Made by a program: the position numbers and the translations under genes. The notes below the pieces were generated by a model. The model had not been told where the DNA came from, did no database searches, and saw nothing but the letters and a program-made list of their open reading frames with translations. Below, one piece after another: positions 53,403-64,000 of a DNA stretch of 64,000 nt. The stretch is from Delphinus delphis (taxonomy: Eukaryota > Chordata > Mammalia > Artiodactyla > Delphinidae): NCBI RefSeq assembly GCF_949987515.2, contig NC_082701.1, positions 34,861,755-34,925,754 on the forward strand. Direction: 5' to 3'. Numbering within the stretch: the stretch's first letter is position 1; every line of letters begins with the position of its first letter.

Positions 53403-53699
53403 ATTGAATACCCTGTAGGTCTCCTTCTATTCAGAGATTTTATGAACCTGTGGTTCTGTGAATAAAAAGATGAATGATCATTTGATACATCTGTGGCCAT
53501 TGAAATTTCTTTTTTAGTTTTTTGAATGTTTGAAGATACTCCTCCTTCAACAAATGCAGTTTTACTGGGAAAACTACTTTTAGTTTTCTGCAAAATGTTT
53601 ACTGCAAAATGTAATCTTTGGTATTATTCTCTAACAACATGAAGTAAAATTGCATAATATCAAACCCTCATGTCATTAAAGGAATTTTGTAAGCATGAA

Positions 53700-53790
53700 G
53701 ACATATCATTTATTTTTGTAACTTCCACAGCGTTTTAGAATAACACCTTGTACATAGTATATATTTAATAAGTGTTTGTTAAATTGAACC
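53700..53790 (+). mobile_element. L2 LINE 3' end fragment
   Basis: 'gaataacaccttgtacatag' and 'ttaataagtgtttgttaaat' match the L2 terminus. Confidence 0.6.
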
Positions 53791-54429
53791 CTTGGATAGC
53801 ATGAGGGAAATATATGATGTTTCAGAGTACTCATGATTTTTGATTGCTTTTTCCTATTTGCTAAGCGTATAAGGTGAATGTTATATCAAGACTGAAAACC
53901 CTTAGGTTTGTGCTATGTCTCAGTATAATCTCTGAAGGTAGTATTATAAGCACTACTTATCATTGTTGGAGCCTAGTATCCACCTGTCAGAGTAATGTAT
54001 ATTTACCATTTTGCAACAATTTTTTATGTTCTTACCTGGAAATACAAAGCAAGAAGACTAAAATTCTAAGGAATAGGACGTGATGACAAAATAACCAGTT
54101 GATTCTGGGGCAAAAGTATTTCCTTTAAACAACTGGTTGACTTAATAGAGATGACCTGCTGATTACTTTATATTTCAAGTACATGTGTTAGTGTTGTATA
54201 AGCTGCTAAGATTCAGGAATTACTGGGAAACCTCTAGATATAATCATTTGCTATTAGTGAATATATATTTAGTTTGGTGAATAAGGGATATTCCTGGGAT
54301 AGGAAATTTGGGGTGAGATTTTGTGCTAACATTGGCACTTTGCAATTTCTTGTTAAGTAAATGAATTAATGGATAAATGAAGAAAGAAATGATTGTCAAA
54401 TCATTTGTCAAATCTCAATATGGATTTTC
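53791..54429. other. intergenic, nothing recognised
   Basis: No gene or repeat is supported here. Confidence 0.5.
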
Positions 54430-54740
54430 TAGCCAGAGTGAACTTAAAACAAATGTAATTCAGATCATGTTATAGATATGTTTAAAAATATATATATTCA
54501 ATGGCTTTCCATTTCACTGCTTAAAAACTCAACCTTTTTTTCATGGCATTCAAGGTCCTGCATAATTTGCCCTTTGCCACTCTTCCCCCTGTTATCTCGT
54601 GTCACTCTTTCTCCCTTTTAAAAATGATATTCCAGCCACACCAGTCTTCTCTTAGTGTTTTGATGCACCCAGCTTTTTCCTGACTGAAGAATTTTTCATA
54701 CCTTGCTTTACTGGGGAATGGCTCCTTCTTAATCTTGTCC
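54430..54740 (+). mobile_element. L2 LINE remnant
   Basis: Typical L2 3' region blocks: 'aattcagatcatgttataga', 'aatggctttccatttcactg', 'cattcaaggtcctgcataat' and 'ccagccacaccagtcttctc'. Confidence 0.75.
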
Positions 54741-54749
54741 TGCACTTAA

Positions 54750-54985
54750 TAGCTGTGTGACTTTGTCTCTTCTTGGGTTTGAATCCTGGCTCCACTGCTT
54801 CCTAGTTCTATGACTGTGAACAAATTACTCAATCTTTCTATGGCTCAGATTTATTCATCTGTAAAAGCTATGAGTAGTATCCACCTCAAAGGGATATATG
54901 AGGAATGCATACAAATTAATGAAAAAAGTGTTTAGAATGATGCCTAGCACACACTAAGAACTTAGTAAATGTTTCTTTTTATTAC
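54750..54985 (+). mobile_element. MIR SINE
   Basis: Plus-oriented MIR with 'gggtttgaatcctggctcca', 'gtgaacaaattactcaatct', 'atggctcagatttattcatc' and 'gcctagcacacactaag'. A second short MIR-like phrase just before it (54741-54770) suggests two overlapping fragments. Confidence 0.75.
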
Positions 54986-55211
54986 CATATTTTGGAATTA
55001 CTCTATTTACTTGCTTATTTATTGTTTATTCTCTGTTTCTCCTATTAGACTGTCACTGTGTGAGGGAAGAGTACCAACAAGCCACAGAGCTTTAATATGA
55101 AGAACCTTAGAACTGGAATAAAGAGATCTAGGTTTGTCGGCTCAGGCATTGATACTTATTTGATCTTGAGCATAAAACACCAGTTTTCTGAAATTCCATT
55201 TCTTCATCTGC

Positions 55212-55310
55212 AGAAAGAAAGAAGGAGGGAAGGAGGGAGGGTAGGAGGGAAGGAGGGAGGGAAGGAGGGAAAGAGGGAGGGAAGGAGGGAAGGAAAGAAA
55301 GAAAGAAAGA
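55212..55310. repeat. purine-rich (GGGA/GGAA/GAAA)n microsatellite
   Basis: About 100 bp of pure purine on this strand: variant 4-nt units, GGGA/GGAA in the middle, GAAA at the edges. The Arg/Glu/Gly-rich frame crossing it is an artefact. Confidence 0.95.
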
Positions 55311-56232
55311 GAGGTTGGACCAAACCTCTCAATTCTTCTCTGACCCTTAAGTAAGAATGTTTCTAATTTGCAAACAGTTAAGCCTCATTCCAAAGGAGAT
55401 ACAAATAAATTTTGGTTTGTCCAGTTAATAATGAGAATTCTTTGTTGAATTATGATAGAGAAGCAATGACTATAGGTTGTTTAAGAAAGTACGTATGTTT
55501 AATGGACACCTCTACAGCTGCCCACTCACACTTAAACGATGCTGGAGGAAGAATTTATGGTAAAATACAGTCCTGTGAAAAACAGATTAAAGAGTTTGGT
55601 TTCAACCTGGATTTGGGCTCCTTGGCCTATTTTTGTTTCACCAAGGTGAGTGTCTTGGACTTATCTATAAAGTATTATATTTTTAATCAGAATAAGAAAC
55701 TTGTATATTGAGTATAGATGTATGTGTGTGTGTAATCAAATTATTCTCATAGCCTTCTTTTTTTTTTTAACTGTAAGTAGCATGATAAATGGTCCCAACT
55801 ATTAGAGAAATATAGTAGATGATTCATTAAATATTTCCAGAAAATGCTGATTGAATTTCATTGAAAATTTACCTCTGGGGGAGAGAATATTTGAAAGTGA
55901 AAAATACATTGAATGGAAAGAATTTGTCCTATAATATTTCTGCACTGTAAATTGGACCTTTGAGATGTGCCTTGTTTCTTATTTCATTAGAACATAATAT
56001 TATACAAAATAACTATCTCAAATAGTATAGGAGAAAACATTCTCAATTTTATCAGGTTTTATTTTGAGTTATAATTACTGGTCTCATTAATTAGATAGAT
56101 AAATTTTATCAAACTATTAAAATTTAGCCATTATAATGATTTACCAAAGACTGAAAGTACTATACTATCTATGTATGCTTTAATGAGGCACAATCATTTT
56201 TTATTAATTTTATATGTAAGAAAAGTGTTAAA
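55311..56232. other. intergenic, nothing recognised
   Basis: AT-rich. A 99-codon frame at 55412-55711 shows no domain or signal and is not called. Confidence 0.5.
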
Positions 56233-56344
56233 ATATGTCTCTAGTTTATGGCCTAAGTGTTGTAGTGAAAGAAACTTCTGTTATGAAAAGGAATGGAAGG
56301 AAATAGAATATAGCATACCCTGACAAGTTTAAAAGATGACAACA
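56233..56344 (+). repeat. 111-bp direct duplication, copy 1
   Basis: About 95% identical to 58558-58668 in the same orientation. Not a repeat family I know. No poly(A) or terminal repeat at its edges. Confidence 0.85.
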
Positions 56345-57169
56345 TATATTCAAGAAATAAATAGTAATAGCAGATGTTCAGGACTGACAAAAGTTGAAAT
56401 GGTTGAAAAGGATACTGAATCTTTCTGCTTTGTATGTCCCACAACATGTGATTTATCTCTAGACATCTATTGGCTTTATTTACAGATTGTCTTTTAATTT
56501 GTTTTTTCTAGTTTTTTTTCACTTGTGAAAAAATGATTTTGTAGAGTTATATATCCGGAAGAAAATAGTAAAATCACAGAATTTTAGATTTGAGAGAAAT
56601 TAATAATTCATATTGTCTTTCACTTTGTCTTGTTTTGAATACTAAAAGTAGAGTTTTCTTGTTGAAACAGATGGATTTTGAGAACCTGCCTGGTCAGTAG
56701 AACTGAGAGCTATCATTTATTCAACACACATTCATTGGGCACATATTATGTGCAGGAACATACTAGGCATACCATTAACATTATAACCTTGCATGTGGCA
56801 TGCACTTAGCCTGGAAAAAGTGTTTATATGAAATATATTAAAATTAATATAGTTATATTTTTAAAACAGGATATTTTCTTTTGTGTGGGAAACATTTACA
56901 CATATAAAAGGATGACGATTAGATCTATGACTTTGGAGATTAGTTTAAAAGATTCCTGAAATATTTTTCTTGGCTGGGAGAATAATGACAAATGTAATTC
57001 ACATCTGTATCTGATAAAATGCTGAATGGTGAAACTGGAACCAGGATATACATGATAGTAGCTTAGTAAAGGCAAAAAGAACCAGAAACATAGTGAGAGA
57101 AAAAAAAATCTATTATGTATTGAATGGCTCTGATGCACTGAACATCTTACACAGTTTTGCCTTCAAAAG
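56345..57169. other. intergenic, nothing firm
   Basis: No gene. 'tttattcaacacacattcat' near 56718 is a weak trace of an old interspersed repeat. Confidence 0.45.
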
Positions 57170-57400
57170 CTGTTTCTCCTCCACACCTAACTCTTCTCTT
57201 ACTTCCTGTTCCCCTCATTTAATTATTCATTATGTTCTGTCAATTCTACTTTCATGGAAACCTCTTGAATCACATATTACTGTTACTTCTGTTACTGTCT
57301 TAATTTTGCCACCATTGTCTCATATTACTTACAGCAACAACCTTCTAACTGGTTCCTCTTCTTCCAGACTTGTCTTCAAACCAGCCAACTCCATGCACTA
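57170..57400 (+). mobile_element. possible L2 LINE remnant
   Basis: A pyrimidine-rich stretch with 'ccttctaactggttcctctt' and 'acttgtcttcaaaccagcca' recalls the L2 3' region. Diverged. Confidence 0.4.
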
Positions 57401-57719
57401 AGCCACCCTAAGTCTTTTCTAAACTGCATATCTAAGGCACTGTCTCCTCTTCCATGAAGTCTCATTGGCAATGCCTTTCTAGGCACTGTTGCCTCCATCC
57501 TTTCCTTTCCAACCTTCTTACCACTTGCCCCACTCTGTGCTCCACCGCATGATGTGCTAGACCCAAATATGCTATGACATTATAGTAAGCAGCCCATGCA
57601 TTAGTCAGGTAGACAGAGTATGGTTCAATAATGATTTGTTGCTGATCTTGAGGTTTAAATGAGACATACAAATCGCTTAGTATGACGTGTGACCCATAAA
57701 AAGCTCTCTAAAAAGGCTA

Positions 57720-58055
57720 ATTGTTATTTACTTTGCTTAAGAGTCCCCTCTACATAGAATTCCATACCTCCCTTATCTCCTCATCTCCCCTGTTTCTCTT
57801 GATTGCCTTCTTTGTGTGCTTCAGGTATTTTATAACTTACATGTTATTTTACATAAGAAGGTTCCCCTTAGCTCGTATGATTGCAGTGATAATTCTCCTA
57901 TGTATATCATTGTTTTTCTCTGTGGAAGCACTATCCTGAATTTGCCACTTGCATGTTTTCTACAATACAAAATAAACTTCAGTGCAGTGACTACATTGTT
58001 TGCTATATTATCTCCAGTATATCACATAGGTGCCACTCAATATTTGTGAATGAAT
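57720..58055 (+). mobile_element. L2 LINE 3' end remnant
   Basis: 'catagaattccatacctccc', 'tctccagtatatcacatagg' and 'gccactcaatatttgtgaat' lie in the expected L2 order and end in 'gaatgaataa'. Confidence 0.7.
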
Positions 58056-58159
58056 AATATCAATAATGATAGATACTATTTATGGAGGTTTTATTATGTG
58101 CCAGACCATGGGCTAAGTTCTCAAGTATTTTTCTTACTTTCTCTCTCTGTCTAGGCATG

Positions 58160-58205
<46 letters not shown>

Positions 58206-58550
58206 GATAGATAGATAGATATAGATATAGATATATAAAATAAATGTATATAGTCACACTCATGTACGTACATACACACATATGTATTTGTATGAATATA
58301 TTTACATATTTATGTAAATAATGTAAATGATTATTTATATATACGTGTGTAGAATATATAAATATTTTATATAAAATTTTGTGTATACCATATATTATAT
58401 ATATTTAATTTTTAAAACAACTTTATAACTCTCTGTGGCATTACTATCTTCATTTAACTGATAAGAAATTTAAGGCTCTGAGACAATAATTTTTCACTGC
58501 TAGCAGTGGCTGGGATTTGAGTTTACATACAACTCTAAATGTGTTTTTTG
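58056..58550 (-). mobile_element. MIR SINE split by microsatellite expansion
   Basis: Left half: 'ttattatgtgccagaccatg' and 'ggctaagttctcaagtattt'. Right half from about 58405: 'catttaactgataagaaatt', 'aaggctctgagacaataatt' and 'ggctgggatttgagtttac'. They are collinear halves of one reverse MIR separated by about 250 bp of simple sequence. Confidence 0.75.
58155..58400. repeat. compound microsatellite (CT)n(TA)n(GATA)n and AT-rich tail
   Basis: CT run 58166-58190, TA run 58191-58204, GATA-type run 58205-58235, then TA/TG-rich degenerate sequence. Lies inside the MIR. Confidence 0.95.
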
Positions 58551-58557
58551 CCATACC

Positions 58558-58668
58558 ATATGTCTCTAGTTCATGGCCTAAGTGTTGTAGTGAAAGAAAT
58601 TTCTGTTATGAAAAGGAATGGAAGAAAATAGAATATAGTATACCCTGACAAGTTTGGAGATGACAACA
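58558..58668 (+). repeat. 111-bp direct duplication, copy 2
   Basis: Matches 56233-56344 with about six differences, one a single-base indel. Its left edge abuts the end of the split MIR. Confidence 0.85.
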
Positions 58669-59576
58669 GAATGATATTTACTGGGGTCTCATTATTGTTC
58701 AAAAGTGTCAGTAACTGGTATTTTTAATTCACAGAAATGAAAGATAATAATAGGTAGGACTTGTGTTGCCATCCTTTGGGTCATGTGGTTCTGAGATGGG
58801 ATCTGGCGTGGCAGCCTTCTCTGATCTTCCTCTTCATGCACCTCAATGGGTCCATGGATTTTAGCCTTCCCTTCCTTGCTTGTAGCTAATGTGTTTTTCT
58901 GTACCCTCTCACAGGCACTGTTACTGGAGTCTCTGAGCAAAATTCTGCTAAAGAACACATGCAGCAGTACCGGAAGTGTGTTCTCTAACTGGGGAACTGT
59001 TTCATTCACCTGAAAGAAAATTAACCTTTTTGCTGAGTGCAGCCAGCTCTCATTCTGAGGTTGAAGTGTGACTCCATGTGGAGCTAAGGTTACAAGACCT
59101 CCTCTGTTCTTGCCTAGATTTTGATCTTTCTCCATCCTGAATTTGTAAACAAAACCCTCTCTCTAGGCCTGAAAGTTCTTACAGCGAGTATCTGGCCAAA
59201 AGAAAATGATTCTTTCAAAGTGTGGAAAAAAATTGGCCAGGTTTAAGAATGTTTTGGACTAAAAGTGACAACTGTGTGCCAAAATCATAAAGAACATACA
59301 CATCTCCCCTGCTTGTACTTATTTGCATATAAATTACAGATTGTGTGTGTGTGAATCAGTTGACAAACAGAGGTAAGTCATAGCTTCTCTGGCACTTTGT
59401 GTAAGAGGCTAGTTACTCACTTTACAGTGGCTAGATTTTATACAGAAGAATTTCCCTTCACATTTTGCAGTTTATCTACAGCATTATACATATCAAAACA
59501 CACAATCATTTTGAAGCCATTCCGTATCACCACTATTAATAGTTGTTTCTTACACCAGAAGTTCAAGCTTCTATTT
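58669..59576. other. intergenic, one unexplained long frame
   Basis: Holds a 147-codon open frame on the minus strand (58692-59135). Its composition (mixed, no low complexity) is not obviously random, but I recognise no domain, signal peptide or membrane segment. There is no clear splice context. Left uncalled. Confidence 0.4.
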
Positions 59577-59795
59577 TTCTTTTTTTTTTCCAGTACACAG
59601 GCCTCTCACTGTTGTGGCCTCTCCCGTTGCGGAGCACAGGCTCCGGACGTGCAGGCCCAGTGGCCATGGCTCACGGGCCCAGCCGCTCCGCGGCATGCGG
59701 GATCCTCCCGGACCGGGGCAGGATCCCATGTCCCCTGCATCGACAGGCGGACTCTCAACCACTGAGCCACCAGGGAAGCCCTCAAGCTCCTATTT
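59563..59795 (-). mobile_element. CHR-type SINE
   Basis: Element 59577-59781 in reverse. Flanked by tcaagcttctattt and tcaagctcctattt (59563-59576, 59782-59795), a 14-bp target-site duplication with one mismatch. Confidence 0.95.
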
Positions 59796-59972
59796 AATGA
59801 GATTCCACAAACTGGTTGACTATATATCAAGGTAAAAAGACAGAATGGTTTCAGTTTTGACACATGGTCTTTTCACTAATAAAGAAAAACCCCAAAATAA
59901 CAGTCTTTGGCAAACCATTATCAAGACATCTGAAAACAAATTTTATAAAATTTATAAAATTTGTGTTATATT

Positions 59973-60153
59973 TGTATAGTGCTTGCTGTACGCGGGCCTC
60001 TCACTGTTGTGGCCTCTCCCACTGCGGAGCACAGGCACAGCGGCCATGGCTCATGGGCGGAATCTTCCTGGACCGGGGAACGAACCCATGTCCCCTGCAT
60101 TGGCAGGCAGACCCTCAACCACTCTGCCGCCAGGGAAGCCCTGTATGGTGCTT
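59973..60153 (-). mobile_element. CHR-type SINE with internal deletions
   Basis: Element 59985-60141, about 50 bp shorter than its relatives. Gaps fall after 'gcggagcacagg' and after 'gctcatggg'. Flanked by tgtatagtgctt and tgtatggtgctt (59973-59984, 60142-60153), a 12-bp duplication with one mismatch. Confidence 0.93.
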
Positions 60154-60219
60154 TTAACTCACAAAGTTCATTTACATTTATTCGCTCTAGTTTAATAATT
60201 TGGATTAGGCTAACAATTT

Positions 60220-60385
60220 TGAGTGTCTACCTTTTAGTAATCGTTGAACTAGGCTCATGTAATCTTCACTACAATTATGTGAGGCAGGTTGTATTATTTC
60301 TTGTTCTGTGAAGAGGAAACTGAGGTCCAGAGAAGTTCAATTGTATGATCCAAAGTCACACACAGCTAATCATTGTTAGAAACAA
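60220..60385 (-). mobile_element. MIR SINE
   Basis: Reverse MIR with 'catgtaatcttcactacaat', 'gtgaggcaggttgtattatt', 'gaagaggaaactgaggtcca' and 'ccaaagtcacacacagctaa'. Confidence 0.8.
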
Positions 60386-63300
60386 TTTTATTCAAAATTT
60401 GATACCTCTTTTTTGACATTTTACCTCTATTCTACAACTAGACATAACTCCCTTAAGAATTAATGCCCCTCTTAACTACAGCTAAATTATTTAGTAACAC
60501 TGCAAAAATCTAAGAAAAAATCTAAGTAGATCTAAGAATTTCTCCAAATGAGCTATTTGAAAAATTTCCAAATTATTTCTAACTGCTGTATATTGAGCAA
60601 TAAAATAAATTGCTTTCTTATATTTTTTGCCCTTTGTGTTTGTGAACCTGCTCACAAAAATACTCTCATACATAATGCAAGGTAATAAACTGCCTCTTGT
60701 AATGGCTACAAAGCCTTGCCTAGGTGGAAATAGAACTGGAAATCTATTACTAGCAACATATCCTTCAAATGCAATTCAAGTTTGACAAACTTTAAACAAT
60801 TTGGCAGGCACTTGCAATCAGTCTTTCCTCTGAGTACTTTTTAGGTGTCTCATCATCATGCTATAATTCTAAAATGCTGAGAAGATTTAATGATTTCCTT
60901 CAGGTAAATCACAGTGGGTTGAAATGCCACACAGGAGTAACCATTGCTCATTTTCTTGGAGGGAAGATAATGTGAGCTCCGTATTCACAAACTTTTTTAT
61001 TTAATGCTGTTTCTGTTGAAATTCCATTTTCTTTATGACCCCTAAAACTATGTTGCCATTTGATTATAATTTCAAATAATATTGGTATTTTTCTCTACAA
61101 AACAAGCACATCCTCACTCACTTATGAAAACATGCTCAGTGGCTCTGTTTCCCTGGGTATGAAACAAAATATTTTGTAGCTATAAAAGGATTTGAGGAGA
61201 TTTCCTTTGCCAAGAAACATCTCACCTAACTAAAGTACCTTGTTCACACAGAGTAGTTTTAAGCTCATTAAGAGTCATTCTTGGGGAGAATCTAAACACA
61301 TCTGTTTTTGACGTCTTCTCAGGTCTTCTCTTGCTGTGTTAGAGGGGAAAAAAATGCTTAGAATCTATTGTTTATTTCTTAGAAAAAAAAAAGATGTCAT
61401 AATTGACACCTTTTTATCTTTGAAATGCATATTGAGGGACCTTAGTTTTTACCACTGTTACCACAGTGAGATGAAAAAAAATTTGACTTGTGTACAGGGC
61501 ATAAGTAGGGAAACTCAAGCAAAGGACTATATAACACCATCTCAAAAGTATCCACCTCTTAACCACATTTACTTCTGTTTGGTGAGAAGATTTTTTCCCT
61601 CCCTCTCAGTCATTGCTCTGTAGTGTTTTCCACATTCTAGATTTTGCCAATTACTTCCTTGTGATGTTGTTTAATATCTTCTTTTGCCCCTTTATTTACT
61701 GTAGACTGGTAGTTTGATATAGAGGTTGGGTTAGAGTACTTCAGAGGTTGTGTTGCCTACTTTTTATTTCATTACATCAGGAGACACATGTCTGGTTGTC
61801 TCTCTTTTTTAGTGATGTAGTGGATCCTATTGTTCAACAAATAATCTCTCTCCTCATACTTACTTCTCCCCACCCCTCAAAAGAAGAGTGTACCTCTCCA
61901 CTCCATTTAGCCATTTGATTTGCTTTAGCATGTGGAATGTGAATGGATACAATGTGCTCCACATCTTTGCCAAGGCTTCAAAGGTATTTGCAACATCTGG
62001 CTTAAACTTCTAGAATTCCTGCCCCCTGCAGATAGAGGCTGCTTTGTTAATCTCTGATTACAGATTGTGAAGACAGAATAGATCTGAAACCAACATAGAG
62101 TTTGGAGTTTAAAGCTTAGCTTAACATAAGCTGACCCGCAGACCCAATCTTTTAATAACCAAGAAAGAAATGTTTGTTGCTCTATGCTACTGAGTTTTGT
62201 GATAATTTTTAAAACATTATTGCATCAAAAGCTTAATGATATAGACATAATATTGATCAGTGGATTGAATTGTTACCAGATTGCTCTGGCATTTTTTAAT
62301 TTAATGGCTTTGGCAACCATTGATGATTGTTGCTTAGATCCTTTATTTTATTGTGGTTTGCAAAGTAGTGATGTTCTGTTATTCCTTGTTTATGTATTAC
62401 TCCCAGAAGAATTACTGAGGAGGTGCTCTGAGATATTTATAAAAGAATATCAGATAATTTTTAAAATTCTTCTACTTTATTTGCTAAGCTTTAAGAATAA
62501 TGGACTGATTCCCTAGCATCATCCAAAGGTGACTAATGAGATTTTGTTTTATTTTTTTTAAGTGTTATGTACTCATGAATTTCATTGCTAAAAATATACA
62601 TCAAACACTATTTGATGTATTTCCACCAATTGGTAATATTACTCCATTTGAGGCTCATATTGTCCATTATTAAAATGTTATTTCTATTTAAATCCAATAT
62701 TGATACTCCTTTTAAATCATAAAACTGGAACCGTTCACTTTTATTTTTCTAGAGGAGCTACTTTTCCTTTCTCTAAAGCTTAGAAATCACTATTAGCACT
62801 GAGGGAGGCAGGAAAATTGCTGACAGTAAAGTTCCTTAATGGAATGAGTCAAAGGCAGTGGTTGTGATTGTTAGGGAATCCCCAAAGTGGGGTGCAAGGA
62901 TATACGAAAGCACATATTGCGGAGACACATCATCTGAGATTTAGGAATCATACAATTCATGAAGTTCCGTTGGTAAGGGATCCCTGACATAAAGATGGCA
63001 TCCCAGTTAAGTGATCTTCAGTAAATGACAAATGAAGGATTAACTGCTTGGAGAATTAGTCTCACTAATTCAGTATTTATAGCCATTCAAGTTATTAGCT
63101 TTTTAATTAACGCTGAAAGATCTTAAAGTACCTAATTGTATTCCATTCTAATTATATTAACAGATTATACCCATGAAAATTAAAATTGTTTTTGTAATAT
63201 TCTCTTTAAGAATGTGCAAATAGAGTTGATATTTTCTTAATAAATGTCTCAACTGTTACTGTGTTTCTAAACAGAATAGAAAAAAATGCAAGTTAATAGT

Positions 63301-64000
63301 GCTCATTTAAGTATGTTGCATCCAGTTGGGATTATAGAATTTAAACAGGCTTTATACAAGAGTGTTAGAGATATACCAAATCCACTTATTTAATTCACTG
63401 TAATGATAATCTGCTCATTGAATTATTTAACACATCTTTTTATAAAGAGCTTTGTGAATTCCAGTTTGAATGTGAGCAGATTAGATTGTTACATTTATTT
63501 GCTATAAGACAAAAGCAACTGGAAGAGCTATTCCAGAACCTATAGGATAAATATGATATAAAGAAAAGTAAATACAAATTTGAGAAGAGTAGGATTCTAC
63601 TCCTGACTCCCAGATTGCTCACTTGGGTTCAACTTTAATGAAGCTGGCTTAGGAACGTTACTGAGTGAAGCCTCTAATCCTGAAATCTTTCAGTTCTTTT
63701 ATTGAAACATAGAGACAGATTCTTGTTTTAAGGTTTTTCTTTGTAGTTTATTTTATATCTTCAGGATACAAGCTGTTTGTACTGTTAATAAAGTCTAATG
63801 AATATTTGCTATAGTAATCCAAATATTGGGTCAACTCCAGTGTGTAAGAACTGGGGGCAGCTTTCTGTTTTGAAATAGCTTGTCAGCCCAAGAGGATTTG
63901 CTTTGACATGTGTCTGTCTGGTCTGAAGAGATGTGATAGGATAATACACAGCTGTTAATTGTGTTGCCTTGCCACACCAGACTTAAAAACTTTTTCTGCT
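60386..64000. other. intergenic, nothing recognised
   Basis: 3.6 kb of AT-rich DNA without a supportable gene. Frames at 61336-61623 (95 codons) and 62184-62516 (110 codons, hydrophobic) show no family motif. No young transposon is present, so this is the longest repeat-poor stretch on the right side. Confidence 0.5.

Noticed and set aside
55097..55354. Arg/Glu/Gly-rich 85-codon frame
   Set aside because: Its distinctive part is a purine microsatellite; the rest shows no domain.
58692..59135. 147-codon minus-strand frame
   Set aside because: No recognisable domain, no family resemblance, no promoter or splice context. Could be chance or a decayed retrocopy, so it is noted in the gap description but not called a gene.

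Overview
This is a 64 kb stretch of AT-rich mammalian nuclear DNA, almost certainly from a cetacean. The lineage call rests on nine tRNA-derived SINEs of the CHR type (recognisable tRNA-like head, short GC-rich body, A-rich tail) and on young L1 elements whose 3' UTR matches the type I know from whales and dolphins. There is no prokaryotic gene organisation, no CRISPR array and no stand-alone tRNA or rRNA gene. Most open frames longer than 60 codons are chance frames or antisense shadows of retroelements.

The only cellular gene I recognise is KIF2B, an intronless kinesin-13 gene, on the minus strand at 38122-40153. It can be followed end to end from a good Kozak ATG to a C-terminal coiled coil and stop. 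It is broken by two in-frame stop codons and three small frameshifting indels. It is therefore a unitary pseudogene in this sequence. The first stop lies just before the ATP-binding P-loop. No other gene accompanies it, which fits the gene-poor setting I recall for KIF2B in other mammals.

The rest is layered transposon debris. Left part (1-5.7 kb): old L2, MIR, a MER58-type DNA transposon and an LTR-like piece. 5.7-11.6 kb: full-length minus-strand L1. 13.6-19.0 kb: 5'-truncated plus-strand L1 carrying a nested CHR SINE. 21.0-22.4 kb: an odd L1 5' piece ending in two separated poly(A) tracts. 23.3-24.4 kb: truncated minus L1. 32.1-36.2 kb: ancient L1 with a SINE and an unidentified GC-richer block. 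37.7-40.2 kb: MER20 then KIF2B. 43.7-49.8 kb: second full-length minus L1 with a nested SINE. 49.9-64 kb: L2, MIR and MER5-type remnants, microsatellites, two neighbouring CHR SINEs and a private 111 bp duplication. Target-site duplications could be read directly for most young insertions.

No new multi-gene system is visible. The items most worth a second look are the KIF2B loss, the chimeric L1 insertion near 22.3 kb, a 27-nt copy of an L1's own 3' flank inside that L1, and the 111 bp direct duplication at 56.2/58.6 kb. Repeat family names come from memory of consensus sequences, not a database search; boundaries of old repeats are approximate.
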